The notes below the pieces were generated by a model. It worked only from the letters and a program-made list of their open reading frames with translations. It was not told the DNA's origin and did no database searches. From Theocolax elegans (Eukaryota; Arthropoda; Insecta; Hymenoptera; Cerocephalidae): DNA of 64,000 nucleotides. The translations under genes and the position numbers were made by a program. The stretch lies in contig CM047431.1 in the NCBI GenBank assembly GCA_026168455.1, positions 1,038,098-1,102,097 of the forward strand. Reading direction: 5' to 3'. This document shows positions 57,319 through 64,000 of this stretch, one piece after another (the stretch's first letter is position 1; each line of letters starts with the position of its first letter).

Positions 57319-58685
57319 ATACTAGGGGGGTACCCCCTACTCGCTTCGCTCGTCAACCCCCGATTGCGGCTTGAAAAATGTGCATTTATTATAATTTATA
57401 GTATTATAAATTTTATTTTAAAAATAAACTTGCTTCAAAAGGTTGAAAATTGTAGTTTTCGGTACAAGTGTGAAAATAGAAAATATTCTCTCACAAGTGT
57501 GTCGAACGATATTATTCGATATCATACACTGTATAGTAAATAAATTATATAACTTCTGTTTATATGTAATAGTAATTCTGTTTATATGTAATGTAAAAAT
57601 ATATGCAAACTGGATGGTAGTTTTGAATCACTCTGTATCATCACACATATGCTGACATACCCACATTCACTCACCCACACCAACTCTCACACCCCAACAT
57701 CTACCTATACTCGTCCCCATCTACCCACCCACACTAACAACCAACCTACACACTCCCACATCCAATCATCAACGTCTACCCTCGCACATCCACATCAACC
57801 CATACACACACTTACACCTACCTGCACCCACCCTCACATACCTGCATCCACTTCCAAATCCACATACATATACCTATCCATCCTCATGCACTCAAGTTTC
57901 ACGTTTCACATTCACATCCACCTACGCACGTTTCAAAATTTAGATTTTAAATCTGTATTTGCCTGCAATTCGGGTCAGTCATCCGCTGTATATATAAATC
58001 CTAGAAAGTATACATCCAGGGTAACAAACACATGATTCAAAATGATCACCCTTTATATTCAAATTTTGTCTATAGCGGGTATTTTTGAATAATGCTGCAT
58101 CTCACACACCCATATCCAACCATCCACACCTGTCCACACACACCCACCATCCAGACTCGCCACTACCCACTGATCGTCATGCACTCATAAACATGATTCA
58201 AAAAGATCACCCTGTTTATTAAAATTTTGTCAATAGGGGGCACTTTTGAATCACTCAGTATCTCACACACTCATGTATCATGTATTAATGTTTAATAGCA
58301 TGCAATTCGAGTCCAACGTACACTGATACATAAGTCCCATTACGCCTACAAGCTGTAAAATATACGATTGAAAAAGACCACCCTGTACATTCCAATATTA
58401 CGTCCAGCGGCCACCACCGCAGCCGTTTGAAAAATATAGATAGAATAGATTTTTTTTAATAACTCTTATATAGATTTTAATAATATAGATAGTTGTAGAG
58501 TCTAATGGAACATACTCTCTATTTCGCGACCACCCATAATAAACACGTGATTACACGTCATGTTATATATACGTGAGGCCACAGGGACGTATCTTGTTAT
58601 TATACCAGAAAATCTTCAGAAATTTCTGAAACAGCGGCGGCGGCGGTGGCGGCGACGAAATTTTTTTAATAATATAGATAGATTA
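57319..58685 (+). mobile_element. Insert with ACTAGGGGGG end and repeated 80-bp motif
   Basis: It breaks the sequence between two KRR1 fragments where other copies read TTAGATATTATAGACTATTT. The left end is ATACTAGGGGGGTACCCCCT; the right end is AATAATATAGATAG. Inside are a CCACA-rich low-complexity block (57650-57900) and four copies of a unit around GATTCAAAATGATCACCCT (about 57612, 58031, 58195, 58367). No transposase. Class unknown. The frame at 57649 lies in the low-complexity DNA. Confidence 0.5.
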
Positions 58686-58719
58686 TTAACTATTTGAGAC
58701 TAAAAATGTAAAAAAAAAA

Positions 58720-58970
58720 ATGGCTGAGACCGAAGGAGAAAATGAGCTGAATGTTAATGGTAGTGCGTGGTCTTTAAAAATATTTGAATTCAAGCCGAAA
58801 GACAATCCACATCTGTTACTAGAAGAGAGTTCCTTTGCGACTTTTTCCCATGTTCAGGGAAAAGTATTTAAAAGAATGTTGGCCACTGATACAAAAGGCA
58901 ATTGAGCGAGCATTTTGTGAAAGCAGAGGTGGACCTTATTGTCTCGTTGAATGATAAATACTCTCACAAG
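58720..58970 (+). pseudogene. KRR1: KRR1-like first-exon fragment, copy d
   Basis: ATG 58720 gives [35 protein letters not shown], a one-base loss, then KECWPLIQKAIERAF in a second frame. It reaches the donor CACAAG|GTAATT (58970). It is the best match of the four to the family in the LLEESSFAT block. Confidence 0.8.
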
Positions 58971-59131
58971 GTAATTATACTTTTTCTTTTAACATTGTCA
59001 ATTAACTGTTAACCTTTTACAAATTTTAACCTCCCTTAATTTACTTTTTTTTTAGTTATCATAAAAAGATAACTTATTATTATTTTTTTTTAGATATTAT
59101 AGACTATTTGAGCCTGATGATTTAAAACAAA

Positions 59132-59310
<179 letters not shown>

Positions 59311-59493
59311 AGGTTATTTATTATAATTGTGACTCCATTATAGTGGATATAAATTAATGATTGTTTGAACGTGGTGAAATTCACTATAACTCCAGTGATT
59401 GGAAATTAAATAGTACAATTATTATAATTATTTTAAATAATTAAAATTATTTTATTTTATATTACTCAAGTAACTGAGAAGTCCATTTAGATA

Positions 59494-59690
59494 CTAGTGA
59501 AAACCTAATAGACAAATACAAATCCTTGATAAAATCTTTTGAACAAGCAGAAGAAGAGAAAAAGAATAAGGAAGTTGAATTAGAATTTATATGGGATATA
59601 GAAGTTAAAGAAAAGACTGAAAAATTAGTAAAAGAAAAAATGAAACTGAATGAAAATTTAACTCCGTTTTGACAGTATTTGGAAATAATA
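59494..59690 (+). pseudogene. ESF1: ESF1-like fragment
   Basis: The frame ENLIDKYKSLIKSFEQ, EEEKKNKEVELEFIWDIEV and KLVKEKMKLNENLTPF ends at TGA, with QYLEI beyond. ESF1 is a nucleolar protein of 18S rRNA processing. The run YKxL, then ME(L/I)xW(x)5KxKxExLVKxK, then LTP(F/W)xQ(Y/F)LE is its conserved central block. It is a single exon-sized piece without neighbours of the same gene. Confidence 0.7.
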
Positions 59691-60394
59691 TTAAGTCATT
59701 TCTTTCACAAGATTGAAAGTCTTTTAATTTTGTAACATTTACATGAATCAGTGACTTTAATTGAAATTCAAATATTATTGTATACATATTTTAACATTTA
59801 AATGTAACCAATTATGTCATTTCTTTGACAAGTTTGAATGTCATTCAATAAAATTTTCTAACATTTACACATATCAGTGATTTTTATTCAAATGTCGAGT
59901 CACCTGAAAGATTGATGAAAAGCATATTGTTATTTAAGCGGACCCTGTTTCATTCTCCATCCTTATTAATGTTACTGAATAACCTTTTTTTTAACTTTCT
60001 ATATAAAGCCAATACATATTTGTTCGATAATTTGGCAAATGCATAATATATTTAATATAAATAATAATTATATGAACTAAAATAAATACAAGATTATTCT
60101 CTTTCCAATGTTAAGTGAAAGGGATGTTTAATTAATAATTATACCTTCACTTACTTAAATAATTTTAACAAATGTTGATAAGGTTTTAATTATGCTGTAT
60201 ATACTTATAAAAAAAATGATTAAAAATGATTAATGTCTAGATTTGAGACAAGTAAAAATAGTTATTAATTTTTATCAATTTTCATAAACATTGTTGTTAA
60301 TAGTTAATAATTTTTTCTAATTTTTTCATTTATAACAGTATTGTAAAAAAATGTATGTGTGTAAAAGTAAATTAAATTAATAGTAAATTATTAT
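59691..60394. other. AT-rich spacer
   Basis: Two related segments around ATTTCTTT(C/G)ACAAG (59700 and 59820) suggest an old duplication. No frame. Confidence 0.4.
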
Positions 60395-61195
60395 CAAGAA
60401 CACCTTTCAAAAAGGTGTCAAAACCCACAAGTATTGTGTTATTCTAATCAAACTTTGAAAATTGTTATCTAATAAATAAAATTGTTATCTGTCTAATAAA
60501 TTTTTAAGTATAAGATAAAAATATCTTTGATTCTAATTCCCATATTTTCTCTACTTATTTATATTTTAATTACACCTTTTCTATATCTAACTTATATTCC
60601 ATAATATTTTTCTGCAATTGAAAGTATTCAATTCGAAAACACCTTCCGAGAAGGTGTCAAAACCCGCAAGTATTGTGTTATTCTAATCAAACTTTGAAAA
60701 TTGTTATGTGATAAATAAATTCTGCAATTCAATCTGACATTGTTATCTAATTAATAAATAATTTTAATTCGAACTCCCTTATTTTATCTATTTCATGAAT
60801 TTTAAATAAACATTTTTTTAAATATAACGAAAATTTCACATAAAAAATTTCTGCAATTGAAAGAACTGAAATCAAACTGAAATCGACAAGTATTTTGAAT
60901 CGTACTATAAATTTATATTTTAAATAAACATTTTTATATATAATATTACTTAAACTTCGTAAAAAGTTTCTGCAATTGAAAGCACTGAAATCAAACTGTA
61001 ATCGACAAGTATTTTGAACCATGCAAAAATTTCTACCAATCTGAATACAGATTTTTTTTTATGAAAAGTATCTTACACTATTATTTTTCATTTCTGGCCC
61101 TCACATGTTTTACAGTAATAAATAAATAATATTCTAATGATATTAATTTGTGCAAAATTAATTTCTGCAATACTAATGGACATTTCTTTTTTATT
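60395..61195. repeat. Relative of the foldback element's core
   Basis: AACACCTTNNNAANGGTGTC hairpins at 60400 and 60636 correspond to those at 13285 and 14150. Units with TTTCTGCAATTGAAAG and ATCGACAAGTATTTT repeat. AATTTGTGCAAAATTAATTT near 61145 is the reverse complement of 13555-13585. It lacks the long arms. Confidence 0.65.
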
Positions 61196-62743
61196 TGTAA
61201 CGGAGTGAATCTTTGCCGGACCTTGCTCAGATTCCAGGATTCAGGTTTTAAGGAATTTGAAATAAAGTACCACTATTTATAATAAAGGATAATTATTATT
61301 AAGACTATGTACAGATATATAAAAAATAAACAAAGATATAGTGTAAGTGTTGCCAGCCCGCCTGGTCTTGGTCGGGTGAAATAGCTAATTAGTCTGTAAT
61401 CAAAACAAGACAAAATACTTAATTATTACGCGATCTACGAACTTTACAATGCTATCTTATAACTAGTTTCCTAAACGGACGCGACTAACGGGTATCGTGT
61501 ATACTCGCACGGTAATACGGTTCGGGCTAGTATGTATGTTCACGAGGATACGGTCGGGATAACCCACGTGTGCTCACGAGGAGGCGGTCGGGATAATCTA
61601 CGTGTGCTCCCGAAGATACGGTCAGGATAATCCACGTGTGCTCACGAGGATACGGTCAGGATAATCTACGTGTGCTCACGAAGATACGGTCGGGATAATC
61701 CACGTGTGCTCACGAGGATGCGGTCAGGATAATCTACGTGTGCTCACGAAGATGCGGTCGGGATAATCCACGTGTGCTCACGAGGATGCGGTCGGGATAA
61801 TCTACGTGTGCTCACGAAGATACGGTCGGGATAATCCACGTGTGCTCACGAGGATGCGGTCGGGATAACCCACGTGTGCTCACGAGGGTGCGGTCGGGAT
61901 AATCCACGTGTGCTCACGAGGATACGGTCGGGATAACCCACGTGTGCTCACGAGGATGCGGTCGGGATAATCCGCGTGTGCTCACGAGGATACGGACAGG
62001 ATTAGACACCACGTGTGCTCACGAGGTGCCTACGGTAGGATGCGGTTACGGTAACGGTCGGTACGGTATACGGTAACCGTGTTTACGAACGTGTGCTCAC
62101 GAACGTATCCACGGTTGCTGCACTAGGTCGGAGAAACGGGCTGGTCGTGTGCTCACGGCCAGTCCGATCTGTCGTCCAGTTGCAGACTGACTACTGGTGG
62201 TTTCGGTGCGCCTTATATACCCGATTCTACGAGAGCGCGCATGCGTATAACGCCTGTCCCCCCACTCCGGACGGGGTCAATGAACTGGCGAGTAGGCACA
62301 GTAGTGGGGAGGCGGTCAATGACTCTAATCTATTTATAGCGCGGTCGTTGAACTCGCGTTTAACGGCACGTGTCTATCGCGAAGCTATCTTAATATGCTA
62401 CGTAATTATTATAATTATATTAATTCTAAATATTCTTATTGGTTACATGATTTGGTCTCGGATAAATATAGTAAATTAATAATTTATAAATTAATTTTAC
62501 GTAATATTAGTGCGTGTGTTTATCATACGTCACACTCCCCTCTTTCTTCGGAGAATAAAAATTCGGTAATTTTTATTCTTAAAAAATATATAATACTACA
62601 AAATAAAGTTAAGAATCTAAGAATAACGCATTGAAAGTGTGAAGAAGATAAAAAATTAAATTTACCGCTCGAACTGGTCCTATATGACGAATGGTTCCTG
62701 TGTGGGGGTTGAGTCGTAAGAGTCTTTTTATTTTAATGTAACA
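61196..62743 (-). mobile_element. 3' LTR of minus-strand gypsy element, 1548 bp
   Basis: Ends TGTTACA..CGTTACA on the minus strand. The pol stop codon lies within its first bases. Contains a 34-bp minisatellite. The second LTR is outside the window. Confidence 0.65.
61530..62020. repeat. 34-bp minisatellite inside the LTR
   Basis: About 14 units built on GTGTGCTCACGAGGATACGG and then TCGGGATAATCCAC, with alternating GAGGAT/GAAGAT variants. Confidence 0.95.
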
Positions 62744-64000
62744 ACTGCCCTGCGGCTTCTATAGGTATTATCACGGTGTTTACGGAGTTTTCATAATGCG
62801 GCTTGATATCTTTGACGTGAATCTGTTTAGTTATTCGCCCATTTCTATGTAAATCAAAAATAACTGATGATATTTTTCGTTTTACTACGTACGGTCCGTC
62901 GAATTTGGGTGCTAGCTTTGCATTAAATTTTTCTGCTTTGTTAGACAGCTTAAAAGTCTTCATCCATACCTTATCACCTATATTTGGTGTCCATGCTCTT
63001 CGTCGAAGATCGTAGTGCTTTTGTTGCTTTTGGAAACTTTGGGCGAGATTTATTTTAACTAATTCAATAGAGTCGTGTATCCTCTTAATGTGGGTTTCGG
63101 TATTACAAGTAGCACTACTTGTTGGTTGATGGATGGTAAATTCTCTTCCATGATTCAGGTATGCAGGGGAAAATCCAGTAGAATCACTGTGAGCGGTATT
63201 ATATGCGAAGGCAATTTCGGGTAGGTGATTATCCCACTTGGTTTGATTTTTCTCTATGTATTGAGCAATTATAGTTTTAATTACACGGTTTGCTCTTTCA
63301 ACGGGATTACATTGCGGTGTATATGGCGGTGTCTTTCGGTGTGTAATTCCGTGATTCTTTAATAAGTCTTCTACTTCTTTACTAATAAATTGTTTACCAT
63401 TATCGCTGACTATAGTTTTTGGGCATCCGTGTCGGAGAATTACTTGTTCTTTAATGGCTTTTGCAATAGCTTTTCCGGTGGCTTTATTCAAAGCTCTCAG
63501 TTCTATCCATTTGGTAAAACGATCTTGCATTACAAGTAACCAAATTTTTCCGTTAGTGGATCGAGGTTGTGGTCCTACAAGATCTATTGATACCATTTCC
63601 CATGGTTGTTGAACATTTGTTGGATGCATAAGACCGGCTTTCGTTTGTTGTTGTACTTTATATTGTTGGCATTTAGTACAATTCCTTACGTATTTTGCTC
63701 CGTCTCGTAAAATTCCAGGCCAATAATAATAACGTGATAAGCGTACGAGAGTTTTTCCAATACCTAAGTGTCCGGCTGTTGATTCGTCGTGACATTCTTG
63801 CAGGACTCGGTTTCGGTCAGTTTTTGGAATGCATAATTTCCATTGTTCGTTCGGATCTTCCTCATTAAAGTCTAACGTATGTAGAATATGCTTGTATAAT
63901 TTCCCTTCTTTAATACAAAATTCCGGATTCTCCTTCGGTTGCGTTTTTACTTCTTTAAATTTTGTATTATACCACGAGCAGTTTTTACGGTTGGCTACAG
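62733..64000 (-). CDS. Gypsy pol, integrase part, open and running off the window
   Basis: The frame is open from 64000 to TAA at 62733 (about 420 residues visible). Order: HDESTAGHLGIGKTLVRL and CTKCQQYK (HHCC zinc domain), WEMVSIDLVGPQP (first Asp), TIVSDNGKQF (second Asp), YTPQCNPVERANRVIK (Glu), then a C-terminal domain with GDKVWMKTFKLS and KFDGPYVVKRK. All three catalytic acids are present and no stop is seen, so this copy may be recent. RT and gag would lie beyond 64000. Confidence 0.85.
   Translation of the reverse strand, partial: VANRKNCSWYNTKFKEVKTQPKENPEFCIKEGKLYKHILHTLDFNEEDPNEQWKLCIPKTDRNRVLQECHDESTAGHLGIGKTLVRLSRYYYWPGILRDGAKYVRNCTKCQQYKVQQQTKAGLMHPTNVQQPWEMVSIDLVGPQPRSTNGKIWLLVMQDRFTKWIELRALNKATGKAIAKAIKEQVILRHGCPKTIVSDNGKQFISKEVEDLLKNHGITHRKTPPYTPQCNPVERANRVIKTIIAQYIEKNQTKWDNHLPEIAFAYNTAHSDSTGFSPAYLNHGREFTIHQPTSSATCNTETHIKRIHDSIELVKINLAQSFQKQQKHYDLRRRAWTPNIGDKVWMKTFKLSNKAEKFNAKLAPKFDGPYVVKRKISSVIFDLHRNGRITKQIHVKDIKPHYENSVNTVIIPIEAAGQLLH

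Noticed and set aside
61530..62020. CRISPR-like array of regular repeats
   Set aside because: No unique spacers between units and a eukaryotic LTR context; it is a plain minisatellite.

Overview
This is a eukaryotic window, almost certainly from an insect. Hymenoptera, and ants in particular, fit best, because of the AT-rich DNA, abundant TIR and foldback elements, miniature LTR elements in TA-rich DNA with ATAT target sites, and R1-type LINEs. That assignment is inference. I see no intact single-copy host gene. The window is a graveyard of nested transposable elements (TEs), satellites and captured gene fragments.

The backbone of 1-27.9 kb is a decayed two-gene module on the + strand. Gene 1 encodes a SAM-domain-like protein. 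Its exon 1 is at 281-350 and exon 2 is at 16456, and the two halves of the SAM-like domain join in matching splice phase across a 16.1 kb intron. That intron holds an R1-clade LINE (889-4820), a 950-bp palindromic element (5281-6230) and a Ty3/gypsy element on the minus strand (6253-16283). The gypsy element is itself invaded by an unrecognised intron-containing gene copy (10794-12284) and by a 2-kb foldback element whose arms each carry a WD40-repeat fragment (12724-14723). Gene 2 (19909-27919) encodes a C2H2-finger protein with a DDE/CACTA-like transposase-type region. It is broken by an LTR-like insert, a miniature LTR retrotransposon (TRIM) with a tRNA-like structure inside its LTRs, two MULE-like MITEs and a nearly perfect 2.95-kb tandem duplication.

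From 28 to 35 kb come a reversed R1-type fragment, hairpin satellites, a TIR element, a second tRNA-bearing solo LTR, a DNA-transposase fragment and a solo LTR. A degenerate + strand Ty3/gypsy element (35.2-39.9 kb) follows, then a 1.6-kb inverted-repeat structure, hairpins and minisatellites (40.5-45 kb).

From 46 to 54 kb, large TC/AG microsatellites surround a minus-strand CR1/Jockey-like LINE (48757-53700). Its ORF1 is open and its ORF2 is open except for one in-frame stop. From 54 to 61 kb there are a 215-bp satellite with internal palindromes, a tandem array of first-exon fragments of the ribosome-biogenesis gene KRR1, an ESF1 fragment, one full-length SINE with a target-site duplication, and a relative of the foldback element. 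The window ends inside a minus-strand Ty3/gypsy element with an open integrase frame and a 1.55-kb LTR carrying a 34-bp minisatellite.
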